The position numbers and the translations under genes are program-made. From positions 682,001 to 746,000 of the forward strand of contig NZ_CP146244.1 of the NCBI RefSeq assembly GCF_037039395.1: DNA of 64,000 nt. Direction: 5' to 3'. The DNA comes from Agrobacterium vitis (GTDB lineage: Bacteria; Pseudomonadota; Alphaproteobacteria; Rhizobiales; Rhizobiaceae). This document shows positions 41,678 through 51,060 of this stretch, piece by piece (the first letter of the stretch is position 1; the number at the start of each line of letters is the position of its first letter). Under the pieces are notes generated by a model that worked only from the letters and a program-made list of their open reading frames with translations, was not told the origin of the DNA and made no database searches.

Positions 41678-42385
41678 ATGACCACTGAAGCAGGATGGAT
41701 GCCGGTGGCGCTGTCAACGGCGATTGAACCGGGAACGTCGGCTGGCGCTGTTGTCGATGGCGCTGAAATCGTCATTTGGCGCGATGTCAGGGGGCTGGTG
41801 CATGTATGGGAAGACCGCTGTCCGCATCGCGGCATGCGCATGAGTTTCGGTTTCGTGCGCGGCGATCACATCGCCTGTCTTTACCATGGCTGGTCCTATG
41901 ACGCGGGCGGTCAATGCACCCATATCCCGGCCCATCCCGATCTCGACGTGCCAAAGACCATCAAGATCGCCAGCTACGCGGTGCAGGAACGCAATGGCGT
42001 GATCTGGACGGCGCTTGCCGACAGCGCCACTCCTGAGGCTATCCCCGATCTCGGCCTTACCCTGGCAGTTCGCAGCCTTTATGTGGATTGCACGCCGCAA
42101 AGGGCCATGGACGGCTTGATGGTGGCGCATCTGCCGGTTGGGAAAGGCTTGGAGGCTGCGCGGTTCGAGGTGCTTGCCAGCAATGTCTGGCGGCTGGAGG
42201 CGGGTGATCTTCATCTCGCCATCGCGGTGCAGCGCATCGCCCCGCAAAAGATCGGTCTGCATATCGTCACGGATGAACGGTCGGTGACATCCCGGCCAGC
42301 ACTTGCCCGTTGGGCGCAAGCATTGCGCCTTTCGCTTGAAACGCCGATTGGTCTTGAAGCATCCGGGCTGGGAAAGGTGGCCTGA
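41678..42385 (+). CDS. Stand-alone Rieske [2Fe-2S] protein of split oxygenase (NdmD-Rieske-like)
   Basis: A 235-residue protein. Residues about 10-120 are a Rieske domain with both cluster motifs: C48-P-H50-RG and C67-L-Y-H70-GW, then GGQCTHIPAHPDLD, typical of oxygenase-type (not bc1) Rieske domains. The remaining 110 residues look like the shrunken remnant of an alpha-subunit catalytic domain but have no NxxD...H...H iron site. It would hold the electron-transfer cluster for the Rieske-less subunits at 35264 and 50194. Its stop overlaps the GST start (TGATG). No reductase domain is fused, unlike NdmD. Confidence 0.88.
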   Translation: MTTEAGWMPVALSTAIEPGTSAGAVVDGAEIVIWRDVRGLVHVWEDRCPHRGMRMSFGFVRGDHIACLYHGWSYDAGGQCTHIPAHPDLDVPKTIKIASYAVQERNGVIWTALADSATPEAIPDLGLTLAVRSLYVDCTPQRAMDGLMVAHLPVGKGLEAARFEVLASNVWRLEAGDLHLAIAVQRIAPQKIGLHIVTDERSVTSRPALARWAQALRLSLETPIGLEASGLGKVA

Positions 42386-43017
42386 TGTCGAAGATCACGC
42401 TCTATAATTACGATCTGGACGAAAACTGTTACCGGGTGCGGCTGCTGCTCTCCTGTCTTGGCGTGGCCTATGAAACCCTTGCGATCGATATGGTGCCGGG
42501 CCGGGAGGAACAGTCCCCGGCGATGCTGGCGCTCAATCCGCTGGGGGAGCTTCCGGTGCTGAGGGATGGCGAACAGGTGCTTTATGGCACGCAGGCCATT
42601 CTCACCCATCTGGCCAGGGCCCATGACCCCTCCGGCACGTGGCTGCCGCTCGATCCAGCGGTCTTTGGCGGCATCATGCAATGGACCTTGTTTTCAGCCG
42701 CGCCGCTTGGCTGTGCTGTCATAGCCCGGCGGGTGGCGCTGTTTGGCGGGCCGGGTGATGTTGAGGCGTTGAAAGCGTCATCCCGCGCTGCCTTCCGGAT
42801 CATGGACGACCACATGACGCTGCGCCAATTCGATGGCTGCGAATGGTTTGCCGGGGCAGGCCCGACCATTGCCGATCTCGCCCTGTTTCCAAGCTTCGCA
42901 CTCAGCCGGGATTACGGCATTGATCACGATGAATTTCCGGCGCTTCGGCGTTGGATAAGGCGGTTTCGCAGCATCCCCGGTTTCCGGACCATGCCGGGCA
43001 TACCTGATTACCACTGA
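42385..43017 (+). CDS. Glutathione S-transferase-family protein (NdmE-like position)
   Basis: A 210-residue GST: N-terminal thioredoxin-like domain (ITLYNYDLDENCYRVRLLLSCL, NPLGELPVLRDG with the cis-Pro, and YGTQAILTHLAR in place of the usual ESxAI), and a C-terminal helical domain (ADLALFPSF). Its ATG shares one base with the stop of the Rieske gene, so the two are coupled. In Pseudomonas putida CBB5, NdmE is a GST homolog needed to hold the NdmC-NdmD demethylase together; the gene order here suggests the same structural job. Ordinary glutathione transfer, for example to formaldehyde, remains possible. The palindromic element begins at its stop codon. Confidence 0.85.
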   Translation: MSKITLYNYDLDENCYRVRLLLSCLGVAYETLAIDMVPGREEQSPAMLALNPLGELPVLRDGEQVLYGTQAILTHLARAHDPSGTWLPLDPAVFGGIMQWTLFSAAPLGCAVIARRVALFGGPGDVEALKASSRAAFRIMDDHMTLRQFDGCEWFAGAGPTIADLALFPSFALSRDYGIDHDEFPALRRWIRRFRSIPGFRTMPGIPDYH

Positions 43018-43157
43018 CAGTCTATCCAAGAATTGCCGCTGGCCGTCTGCAAATGGCAATTTCTGCGCTTCCGGTACTCACGTACTTAAGTACGCTCCGT
43101 TCCGGTTCTCGAAATCACCATTTTCGCCAGGCCAGCAGCAATTCTTGAACAGACTGT
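43017..43157. repeat. 141-bp imperfect palindromic element, copy 2
   Basis: Highly similar to 31117-31259 and in the same orientation. The left end (ACAGTCTATCCAAGAATTGC) and the inverted right end agree at 25 of 28 positions, and the centre is CACGTACTTAAGTACG. It starts on the last base of the GST stop codon and ends 50 bp before the adenine deaminase gene. It could fold as a very long hairpin in RNA and so reduce read-through from the Rieske/GST genes to ade. Confidence 0.88.
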
Positions 43158-43207
43158 GACGGCAGCACGCAAGCCGGATTTCACTATTCTGCCCATCAGA
43201 GGAGTTT

Positions 43208-45013
43208 ATGCCGATGGCTTTAACCCGATTTTCCGTTGCCCCGCTGGCGGGCATGACGCGGCGGCTGGCCGATGTGGCGTCTGGCCGCGCCGCGCCGGAT
43301 CTGGTGATCACCGGAGCCCGCGTTCTCTCGACCTATTCCGAGCGTATTTTGCCGGACAGGGAAATCTGGCTCACGGGCGGACGGATCGCCGCCGTCAAAC
43401 CGGCTGGCAGCTCGAAAGCCATGGGCGTTCCACGCTATGATGCGCAGGGCGGCATAATCGCGCCGGGTCTGGTCGATCCGCATATCCATATTGAATCCAG
43501 CATGGTCACAGCCTGTGCCTATGCCGAGGCCGCCCTTCTCAACGGTACGACAACGATCTTCTGCGATAGCCACGAGATCGGCAATGTGATGGATGTGGCC
43601 GGCGTCGAGGCGATGCTGGAAGACGCCCGCCATGCGCCGCTATCGATTTTCCTCACTGTTCCCTCCACCGTGCCTGCGACCTCACCGGAGCTGGAAACGG
43701 CAGGAGGGGATCTGACAGCGGAGAAGATCGCCGCCCTGTTCGACACATGGCCGGAAGCGGTGGCGCTGGGCGAAAAGATGGATTTCGTCCCCGTCACCAT
43801 GGGAGATGAGCGCGCTCATGCCATTCTGGCCGCAGCGCTTGGCCGGGGGCGTCCGGTTTCCGGCCATGTCTATGGCCGTGAATTTGTCTCGGCCTATGCC
43901 GCATCCGGCGTCACAGACACGCATGAAGCCATCGACCGCGACATTGCCGATGATCTGCTGGAGGCGGGGATCTGGCTGTTCCTGCGCGGCGGCCCGCCAA
44001 CCACGCCCTGGCATTCCCTGCCGGAGGCGATCCGCACGGTGACGGAGCTTGGCGCTTCGCATAAGCGCATCGCTGTGTGCACCGACGACCGCGATGCAGA
44101 GGACCTGCTGGCCTTCGGTCTCGATTGGGTGGTGCGCGAGGCAAAGCGCGCGGGCATGAGCCGGGAGCAGGCCTGGGCCATGGGCTCGCTGCATGGCGCG
44201 ACGCGGTTTGCCATGGACGGGGAGATCGGCGGGTTGGGTGGCGGTCGCCGGGCCGATCTGGTGCTTCTGAATGACGACCTTGAGCCGGTCAGCACCTGGT
44301 ATGGCGGCGAATTGGTGGTTGACCACAAAAAGATTACTCCGGTTCTCGATGCCGCTCTTTCCAGCCGCTGGCGCTATCCCGATGCCGCTTATCACACAGT
44401 CAAACTGCCTGACGTGGTGAAGCTGACGCCGGATCTGCCGAGTAGTAAAGTCATCGCCAATACGATCCGCACCGAATTGCCGGGTATCATCCTCGGACAC
44501 GAGAAGATCGAGCTGGAACCGGCCAATGACTGGGAAACGCATTTTGCCCGCCACGGCCTGTGCTTCGTGACGGTAATCGAGCGGCATGGCAAATCGCCGG
44601 GCAATGTGGCGCATGCGCTTCTTTCCAATTTCGCGCTGAAAAGCGGTGCCGTTGCTTCTTCTATCGGTCATGACAGCCACAACATCATCATCGCCGGTAC
44701 CAATGAGGCCGATATGCAGGTGGCATTGCGCGCCATTGAATCCCATCAGGGCGGGGTCTGTGTGGTGCAGGATGGCAAGGTGACGGCCATGGTGCCGCTG
44801 CCGGTGGCGGGCCTGATGTCCGACAAGCGGGTGCATGAAGTGGCAGCCGAAGTCCAGGCGCTGAAAGTGGAGTGGGAAAAGGCAGGCTGCACCATTCCCT
44901 ATATGGGCTTCAACCTCATCCCACTGTCGGTGATCCCGGAAATCCGCATTACCGACAAGGGGCTGGTGACGGTGCCGCAAATGGTGATCGTGCCACCCTT
45001 CGAGGCGGCGTGA
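43208..45013 (+). CDS. ade: Adenine deaminase
   Basis: A 601-residue AdeC-type enzyme with GAGGAG before ATG 43208. Metal motifs: [48 protein letters not shown]-terminal domain with [20 protein letters not shown]. It converts adenine to hypoxanthine. It lies downstream of the palindromic element, and its stop overlaps the LysR start (TGATG). With guaD and the xanthine-dehydrogenase-type enzyme this covers both purine bases. Confidence 0.94.
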   Translation: MPMALTRFSVAPLAGMTRRLADVASGRAAPDLVITGARVLSTYSERILPDREIWLTGGRIAAVKPAGSSKAMGVPRYDAQGGIIAPGLVDPHIHIESSMVTACAYAEAALLNGTTTIFCDSHEIGNVMDVAGVEAMLEDARHAPLSIFLTVPSTVPATSPELETAGGDLTAEKIAALFDTWPEAVALGEKMDFVPVTMGDERAHAILAAALGRGRPVSGHVYGREFVSAYAASGVTDTHEAIDRDIADDLLEAGIWLFLRGGPPTTPWHSLPEAIRTVTELGASHKRIAVCTDDRDAEDLLAFGLDWVVREAKRAGMSREQAWAMGSLHGATRFAMDGEIGGLGGGRRADLVLLNDDLEPVSTWYGGELVVDHKKITPVLDAALSSRWRYPDAAYHTVKLPDVVKLTPDLPSSKVIANTIRTELPGIILGHEKIELEPANDWETHFARHGLCFVTVIERHGKSPGNVAHALLSNFALKSGAVASSIGHDSHNIIIAGTNEADMQVALRAIESHQGGVCVVQDGKVTAMVPLPVAGLMSDKRVHEVAAEVQALKVEWEKAGCTIPYMGFNLIPLSVIPEIRITDKGLVTVPQMVIVPPFEAA

Positions 45014-45963
45014 TGGATGCCTACCGGCTGGGCCTGGTTGCAACGCGCATCCATTATTTCCAGCTGGTGGCGCGGCTGGGCTCGATCCGCCAGGCAGCCC
45101 TTGCCCTCAATGTTGCGCCCTCTTCGGTCAGCCGCATCCTGCGCCAATTGGAAGAGGAAATCGGCACGCCGCTGTTTGATCGGGTGCGCCAGCGCCTGAA
45201 ACTGACCAGCGCCGGTGAATTGCTGCTGTATCACGCCAAGGCGTCGCTGTCGGAACTCAGCCGGGCCTGCGCTGAAATCAACGATCTGCACGGGCTGCAT
45301 CGAGGCACCGTCTCGGTGGCTGTGGTGGAAAGCGTGGCGCGAGGCCTGTTGCCAGCGGCGCTGGAGGCATTCTGGAGCCGGCATCCGGCCATTACCGTCG
45401 ATATCAAGGTCATGGCTTCGCAGCAGGCAGCCAATGCCGTGGCCGAGGGCGAATGCGATCTTGCGGTTATTTTCGACGTGCGCGTGCCGCGCACCGTGCG
45501 CCGCATTGCCAGCGTCTCGCTGCCAATCGGCGTTCTGGCTCTGCCGGATAGCGATATGGCCAAGCGCACGGAAATCAAGCTGTTCGATCTCGCCAACCTG
45601 AGGGTGATCCTCTCGGATGCCAGCTTGACGCTGGGCGCTTCGGTAGAGGAGGCGTTGAACCGCTCGCTGGTGGATCTCTCGCACCGCTCGCGCACCAATT
45701 CCATCGGCCTGATGGTGGAATTGGCCAGGCGCAATCTCGGCCTTGTCTTGCAGACCCGGGTCGGCGTGGAGCAGGAGCTGGCCGAGGGTTCGCTGGTCTT
45801 CGTGCCGCTTTCCGACAGCCGCTTGCCGAACCGCAAGCTGATGCTGCTATCGCGCTCGGCCAAGGAGATGTCGGATGCGGCCTCGGCGCTGGGTCGGCTG
45901 CTGGAGCAATCGGTCGAGCAACTCGCGCAGGCGGCAGCACAAGTGCCGCGAGACCTACCATAA
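45013..45963 (+). CDS. LysR-family transcriptional regulator
   Basis: A 316-residue regulator from ATG 45013, which overlaps the ade stop. HTH: RIHYFQLVARLGSIRQAALAL, SSVSRILRQLEEEIGTPLFD. Effector domain: GLLPAALEAFWSRHPAITVDI and NAVAEGECDLAVIFDV. The HTH resembles that of the LysR gene at 25644. Given its place, it is the best candidate regulator of the divergent purine-type operons and of the genes that follow at 46058. The dyad at 41289 is a possible site. Confidence 0.92.
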   Translation: MDAYRLGLVATRIHYFQLVARLGSIRQAALALNVAPSSVSRILRQLEEEIGTPLFDRVRQRLKLTSAGELLLYHAKASLSELSRACAEINDLHGLHRGTVSVAVVESVARGLLPAALEAFWSRHPAITVDIKVMASQQAANAVAEGECDLAVIFDVRVPRTVRRIASVSLPIGVLALPDSDMAKRTEIKLFDLANLRVILSDASLTLGASVEEALNRSLVDLSHRSRTNSIGLMVELARRNLGLVLQTRVGVEQELAEGSLVFVPLSDSRLPNRKLMLLSRSAKEMSDAASALGRLLEQSVEQLAQAAAQVPRDLP

Positions 45964-46057
45964 CATGTTGCCTTTTGCGCATTACTTGCGTCGAAAAAAG
46001 CCGTCTATTCGAAACACGTCCGGTTTGCGAACCTCACGCGGAAACTGAGGGATCACC

Positions 46058-46558
46058 ATGAAACCATCATCCGTCGATGCCGTTATCCGCGGCCTCAAGA
46101 AAGCCGGGGTCAGTGTCGTTTGCTACCTGCCTGACTCGCTGTTCAAAGAACTGTATCCGGCACTCGATGCCGATCCTGATATCCGCACTATTCGCGTCAC
46201 CAATGAGGGCGAGGGGGCGGCAATCTGTGGCGGTGTGTTTCTGTCCGGCAAGCGGGCGGCGCTGGTCATGGAAAATTCCGGCCTGCGGGCTTCCGTTGAA
46301 CCGTTGGCTCGCATGGGGCTGGGGGCCGGTATTCCGGTCGTCATGCTGATGAGCTATCGCGGCGAACTGGGTGAAAACAACTGGTGGGCCATTCCCCACG
46401 GCATCACCATGGAGCCGGTGCTGAACGCGCTGCGCATTCCCTACCGGGTGGTGCGCGAGGAAGACGAAATCGAGCAGTCGATCTTGGATGCCTATAATTG
46501 GTCCTACAATGCCTACTACCACTCGGCCATCGCCCTTGGCGGGAGCATCGTCCGATGA
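46058..46558 (+). CDS. TPP-dependent decarboxylase alpha subunit (sulfopyruvate/phosphonopyruvate decarboxylase-like)
   Basis: A 166-residue PYR-domain protein: GVSVVCYLPDSLFKELY at the start, TNEGEGAAICGGVFLSGK with the conserved cofactor-activating Glu, and MENSGLRASVEPLARM. Length and motifs match ComD-type alpha subunits, which pair with a separate PP-domain subunit. GAGGGA precedes the ATG. It decarboxylates a 2-oxo acid to an aldehyde; the alcohol- and aldehyde-oxidising genes downstream agree with an aldehyde intermediate. The substrate is not known. Confidence 0.88.
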   Translation: MKPSSVDAVIRGLKKAGVSVVCYLPDSLFKELYPALDADPDIRTIRVTNEGEGAAICGGVFLSGKRAALVMENSGLRASVEPLARMGLGAGIPVVMLMSYRGELGENNWWAIPHGITMEPVLNALRIPYRVVREEDEIEQSILDAYNWSYNAYYHSAIALGGSIVR

Positions 46559-47163
46559 AGCGCTATGATTGCATGAAGCTGCTGGCCGCGCGGCTGGAAA
46601 ACGAGCTTGTTATCCTCTCGCTCGGTGCCTCCGTCGATGAATGGTATAACGCCGCCCCGCATATGCGCCAGGCCAGCCTGTTCCAGCAGCAGCTTGGCTG
46701 TGTCACGCCGCAGGCCTTCGGGCTGGCTGCTGGGCTGCCACATCGCCGGATCATTTCGCTCGATACCGATGGCGGCATGATGTTCAACCTCGGTATTCTC
46801 GCCACCCTTGGCAATGAACAACCGAAAAACCTGTTCATCGTCGTCTGGGACAATGAGTGCTACCAGTCGATTGGTGGGCCGCCGACCCACACGGCTTTCG
46901 GGCGGGTGGATATTGCCGCCATTGCCCGTGGCGCCGGGATCGATAATGCCTTTACCGCCCGCACGCTGGAAGAATTCGATTCCCATTGCGAGGCGGGCCT
47001 GAAGGCGGATGTTCCCTATGTGGTGGTTGCCAAGGTGGCAGGCACTGTGCAGCCGGACATCAAGCGCAAGCATTCGGATGGGCGCGAGGACAAATATATC
47101 TTCGTGCGCCATGTCGAGGCCTCGGAAGGCATCGTCATCATGGGACCGAGCGAGCACAATTGA
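46555..47163 (+). CDS. TPP-dependent decarboxylase beta subunit (PP domain)
   Basis: A 202-residue PP-domain protein from ATG 46555, overlapping the alpha gene by 4 nt. The magnesium/TPP motif is TDGGMMFNLGILATLGN followed by NLFIVVWDNECYQSIGGPP with the conserved Asn. LSLGASVDEWYNAAPHMRQA resembles ComE. It forms the active site at the interface with the alpha subunit. The C-terminal tail (about 20 residues) is charged. Confidence 0.9.
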   Translation: MKRYDCMKLLAARLENELVILSLGASVDEWYNAAPHMRQASLFQQQLGCVTPQAFGLAAGLPHRRIISLDTDGGMMFNLGILATLGNEQPKNLFIVVWDNECYQSIGGPPTHTAFGRVDIAAIARGAGIDNAFTARTLEEFDSHCEAGLKADVPYVVVAKVAGTVQPDIKRKHSDGREDKYIFVRHVEASEGIVIMGPSEHN

Positions 47164-47176
47164 GGCCGATGTCCCC

Positions 47177-48757
47177 ATGTCCAATACGACGACTGTAGCC
47201 CGGCCCCTCTTGCCACAACGCCCGCTCCTGAAGGCCTATGACTATATCGTCGTCGGCGCGGGCTCCGGCGGCTTGCCGGTGGTGCGTCGCCTGATCGATG
47301 GCACGGATGCGACCGTGTTGCTGGTCGAGGCGGGCGAACCGGGGATCGGCGTGACCGAGATTGACGACCCGCGTCAATGGGTGCCGTTGGGGCGCGGGCG
47401 GTGGGATTGGGGTTATGATTATGCGCCCACATCCCGCGTCAACGGCCATACGATTGGTATTCCGCGTGGCAAAGTGCTGGGCGGCTCTTCGGCAATCAAT
47501 GCGATGATGTGGTATCGCGGCCATCCCAGTGACTATGACGCCTGGCAGGCCGCTGGCTGCGAGGGCTGGTCGTTTGAGGATGTGCTGCCATTCTTCAAAA
47601 AGGCCGAGGATTGGGAAGGCGGCGAAAGCCGCTGGCGCGGTGCTGGCGGTCCCCTGAAGATCACGACCAGCAAGGCCCTTCATCCGGTGGCCCGGGCGAT
47701 GATGGAGGGTGCTGCCGATCTCGGTATGCCCGTGATCGACGATCCAAACGGGCCAAGCAATGAGGGCGCCTGCCCCTCGAATTTCAATATTGTCGATGGC
47801 AAGCGCTGGAGTTCGGCTGAGGGCTATCTCTATCCGATCCTTGATCATCCGCGTCTGACTGTGCTGACCGGCTCACAGGTTATCGGCCTGATGGTCGAAA
47901 AGGGGCGTTGCACGGGCATTCGCCATCTGGTGGACGGCAAGACAGTTGAGACCCTTGTCCAAAGCCAGGTAGTGCTGGCGGCGGGGGCTTTCGATACGCC
48001 GCGTCTGCTTGTCCTGTCGGGCATTGGCGATCCCGAGGCGTTGAAACGGCTGGGCATTCCACTCATCCACGCCCTTCCTGGCGTCGGACGCAATCTTCAG
48101 GATCACCCTTTGGTACAGGCCGTGGTCTGCCGGTCGAAAATGCCGCTGGGCGATGTGTTCGACAATGGCGGTGGCACCATGATGAACTGGAAATCATCGG
48201 CCCATCTCGGCCAACCGGATGTGCATGCCTTTCCCGTGCAGGGCAATAGCGCTACGCCTGCGCTGCGCGCTCTTTACGACATGTCCGGCCCGGTGTTTTC
48301 GATGGGGGCGGGCTTGATGCGCTCAAGAAGCATCGGATACCTGCGTCTGCTGTCTGCCGACCCTCTTGGCCCGCTGGAGATCCAGCCGAATTATTTCGCG
48401 GAGCCTGCCGATCTGGATGCGACGCTTCTGGCCGTCGAGACGGTGATGGCGCTGGCGCAGACATCGGCTTTTGCCGGGCTGTTCGATGGCTTTGCCGCGC
48501 CGGACGCAAAACTTTCGAGGGCCGGGCTTCGGGATTTCATCCGCAACGGCTGTTCCACTTTCTTTCATCCCGTCGGCACGGCCAAGATGGGCAGTGACGA
48601 CATGGCGGTGGTGGATAGCCGTTTGCGGGTGCATGGCCTTGCCGGGCTGACGATTGCTGATGCCTCGGTGATCCCCATCATTCCGACCTGCAACACCCAT
48701 GCGCCGGTGACGATGATTGGTGAGCGTGCCGCCACCTTCCTGATGCAGGCGGCGTGA
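47177..48757 (+). CDS. GMC-family FAD oxidoreductase (choline-dehydrogenase-like)
   Basis: A 526-residue flavoprotein from ATG 47177. FAD motif YIVVGAGSGGLPVVRRL, GMC signatures GKVLGGSSAINAMMWYRG and AAGAFDTPRLLVLSGIG, and the active-site region FFHPVGTAKMG (His) with ITPTCNTHAP-type end (PIIPTCNTHAPVTMIGE, Asn/His). It oxidises a primary alcohol to an aldehyde. It follows the TPP decarboxylase genes by 13 bp and precedes an amidohydrolase. An aldehyde dehydrogenase at 54717 could take the product further. Confidence 0.9.
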   Translation: MSNTTTVARPLLPQRPLLKAYDYIVVGAGSGGLPVVRRLIDGTDATVLLVEAGEPGIGVTEIDDPRQWVPLGRGRWDWGYDYAPTSRVNGHTIGIPRGKVLGGSSAINAMMWYRGHPSDYDAWQAAGCEGWSFEDVLPFFKKAEDWEGGESRWRGAGGPLKITTSKALHPVARAMMEGAADLGMPVIDDPNGPSNEGACPSNFNIVDGKRWSSAEGYLYPILDHPRLTVLTGSQVIGLMVEKGRCTGIRHLVDGKTVETLVQSQVVLAAGAFDTPRLLVLSGIGDPEALKRLGIPLIHALPGVGRNLQDHPLVQAVVCRSKMPLGDVFDNGGGTMMNWKSSAHLGQPDVHAFPVQGNSATPALRALYDMSGPVFSMGAGLMRSRSIGYLRLLSADPLGPLEIQPNYFAEPADLDATLLAVETVMALAQTSAFAGLFDGFAAPDAKLSRAGLRDFIRNGCSTFFHPVGTAKMGSDDMAVVDSRLRVHGLAGLTIADASVIPIIPTCNTHAPVTMIGERAATFLMQAA

Positions 48758-48802
48758 AATTTGCATGCCCTGAAGGGCGGAAGGAAGACCCTGGAGATGA
48801 GC

Positions 48803-50197
48803 ATGACTTCGAGCGCAATGATCGTCACCGCGGACACTCTGTTGACCATGGATGCGAAAAACAGCGTCATCCCCGATGGCGCGGTCGCCATCGAGGACGG
48901 TCGTATCCTGGCGGTCGGTGCGCTGGAGATGGTGAAGGCCAGTCATCCGGCTTTGGCGGTCAAGAGGATAGACAATGCACTGCTGATGCCGGGGCTGATC
49001 AACGCCCATGCGCATTCCGGCTTCCTGCGCGGCACGGCGGAACATCTGCCGGTCTGGGATTGGCTGACCATCCATATCAACCCGATGCACCGCGTGCTTC
49101 TGCCGCATGAAGCCGAGGCGGCGTCATTTCTGTGCTATGCCGAATCCGCGCTGTCCGGCACCACGACTGTTGTCGATATGTGGCGCTATATGGATGGCAG
49201 TGCCCGGGCCGCACAGTCCATCGGCATGCGCCTTGTTGCTGTACCCTATGTCGGGGAGCACCCCGATTACAATTATTTCGAAACGCTCGACAATAACGAG
49301 GCGATGATTGAGACCTGGCACCGCAAGGCGGGGGGCCGCATCAATGTCTGGGTCGGGCTGGAACATCTGTTTTATGCTGATGCGGCTGGCCAGCAGCGTG
49401 CCATCTCCATGGCCAAACAGTATAACACCGGCTTTCACACCCATTGTTCGGAAGCGGAAGTCGAGGTTGGCGGTTTTCTCGACACCTATGGCAAACGCCC
49501 CATGCATGTTCTGGAAGATCTCGGCTTCTTCGAGGCTCCACGCACCATGCTGGCCCATGCTGTCTGGCTGGACGAGGCGGAAATCGAGCTGATTGCCAGA
49601 TACAATGTCTCTGTTGCCCATAATCCGGTGTCGAACATGAAGCTCGCCTCCGGCATCGCACCGATTGCCGATATGCTGGCGGCTGGCATTCCGGTCGGTC
49701 TTGGCACGGATGGCGAAAAGGAAAACAACAATTTCGACATGTTCGAGGAGATGAAGACCGCCTCCCTGCTCGGCAAACTGCGCCACCGCGATGCCGCCGC
49801 CATGGATAGCTGGCAATGCCTGCGCATGGCGACCATTCTCGGCGCCAAGGCCATCGGCCTTGAGGATGAAATCGGCTCTATCGAGGTGGGGAAACGCGCC
49901 GATATCATTGCCGTGCGCACCAATACGCCGCGTATGACGCCGCTGTTTGCCGAGGGTCCCTATTTCAATGTGCAGCACAATCTCGTCCATGCGGTGCGCG
50001 GCGGCGATGTCGCCATGACCATGGTGGATGGTCAGGTGATCGTGGAAGATGGCGTGCTGAAAACCGGCGACGTCAAGGCGATCATTGCCGATATCCATGG
50101 CATGGCGCCTGCACATTTTGCCCGCCGCGCCGCATGGCTTGCCGAAAATGGCGGCGGCACCAAGCAATGGATCAGCGAAGCGGAGGGTGTCAAATGA
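48803..50197 (+). CDS. Amidohydrolase of the TRZ/ATZ (SAH/8-oxoguanine-deaminase-like) group
   Basis: A 464-residue enzyme. ATG 48803 has GGAG at a good distance; ATG 48797 is also possible. Motifs: MPGLINAHAHSGFLRG, VGLEHLFYAD, GFHTHCSEAEVEVGG (catalytic His-x-x-Glu), MLAHAVWL, HNPVSNMKL and GLGTDGEKENNNFDMFEEM. This pattern is shared by SAH/MTA deaminases, 8-oxoguanine deaminase and triazine hydrolases. It removes an amino or similar group from an N-heterocycle. Its stop overlaps the second Rieske-less subunit by 4 nt, linking the two reactions. Confidence 0.87.
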   Translation: MTSSAMIVTADTLLTMDAKNSVIPDGAVAIEDGRILAVGALEMVKASHPALAVKRIDNALLMPGLINAHAHSGFLRGTAEHLPVWDWLTIHINPMHRVLLPHEAEAASFLCYAESALSGTTTVVDMWRYMDGSARAAQSIGMRLVAVPYVGEHPDYNYFETLDNNEAMIETWHRKAGGRINVWVGLEHLFYADAAGQQRAISMAKQYNTGFHTHCSEAEVEVGGFLDTYGKRPMHVLEDLGFFEAPRTMLAHAVWLDEAEIELIARYNVSVAHNPVSNMKLASGIAPIADMLAAGIPVGLGTDGEKENNNFDMFEEMKTASLLGKLRHRDAAAMDSWQCLRMATILGAKAIGLEDEIGSIEVGKRADIIAVRTNTPRMTPLFAEGPYFNVQHNLVHAVRGGDVAMTMVDGQVIVEDGVLKTGDVKAIIADIHGMAPAHFARRAAWLAENGGGTKQWISEAEGVK

Positions 50198-51060
50198 AGA
50201 CGACCGACCAGGTCGCGCTTGACGATTGGTATGCTATCGCCACTGCCGGGGATGTCACGACGCAGCCGGTGAGAACAAGGCTGCTGGGCCAGGAGATCGA
50301 ATATCGGCTGGACGCGACTGGTGCGCTGCTGGTGCGCGAGATTGGTACGGACGGCTGCTATGGACCGGCCCTACCGTTCCAGGTGAAATACGGTTGCCTG
50401 TTTACCACGCTTGGCACACCGGGAAAGGACATTGTCGATATCGCCGAAGCAGAAGAGGCGGATCGCCGGTTCGTGCTGTGCGGTTGGGTGACAATGCGAG
50501 CATCGGGCCTGCGCGTTGTCGAAAATTTCCTCGATATGGCGCATTTTCCTTTCGTGCATACCGATATTCTCGGGTCTGAGCCGCATACCGAAGTGCCACA
50601 CTATCTGTCGGAAATTCGCCGCGATGTGGATGAGGTCTGGGCGACCAATTGCACGTTTTTCCAGCCGCGCATTGCTGCGACCGAGAGCGATGGGGACTTC
50701 GTGCACCTGACCTACCGGGTGCCATCGCCCTTCGTGGTGATGCTCTACCGGGTCTGTCCCACATCGCCTGACAGGCTCGATGCGATTGCCCTGTTCATCC
50801 AGCCGATGGAAGAGGGGCTTTGCCGCGCCCAGCCAGTGATGTATCTGGTCGATACCGTCTCGCCGCATAAGGCACTCCTCAATTTCGAGCAGGTGATTTT
50901 CCTTCAGGACCGGATCATCGTTGAAAACCAGCGCCCCTTGCTGCTGTCGCTTGAGCCGCGCGCTGAAATCCCGACAAGGGCCGATTCCTCCTCCATTGCC
51001 TATCGCCGCTGGCTGAAGGAAAAAGGCCTCCGCTTCGGCACGACCGCAGGAGCCGGATGA
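50194..51060 (+). CDS. Rieske-less non-heme-iron oxygenase catalytic subunit (NdmC-like), paralog 2
   Basis: A 288-residue protein, closely similar to 35264-36112 in its central and C-terminal parts. The iron site is N111, D114, H117, H122 in ENFLDMAHFPFVH, with the later FLQDRIIVENQ Asp. The Rieske CxH...CxxH segment is absent: EYRLDATG is followed soon by VKYGCLFTTLGTP. The N-terminal 60 residues differ from paralog 1, so the two could prefer different substrates. 4-nt overlaps with the amidohydrolase before and the molybdenum subunit after place it within one operon. Confidence 0.88.
   Translation: MKTTDQVALDDWYAIATAGDVTTQPVRTRLLGQEIEYRLDATGALLVREIGTDGCYGPALPFQVKYGCLFTTLGTPGKDIVDIAEAEEADRRFVLCGWVTMRASGLRVVENFLDMAHFPFVHTDILGSEPHTEVPHYLSEIRRDVDEVWATNCTFFQPRIAATESDGDFVHLTYRVPSPFVVMLYRVCPTSPDRLDAIALFIQPMEEGLCRAQPVMYLVDTVSPHKALLNFEQVIFLQDRIIVENQRPLLLSLEPRAEIPTRADSSSIAYRRWLKEKGLRFGTTAGAG

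Noticed and set aside
42385..43017. Maleylacetoacetate isomerase as an alternative call for the GST gene
   Set aside because: The characteristic SSCS-type active-site motif of that enzyme is absent, and no homogentisate pathway genes are adjacent.
43682..45043. 453-codon open frame on the minus strand
   Set aside because: Antisense to adenine deaminase with its full set of metal motifs; no family pattern in the antisense product.
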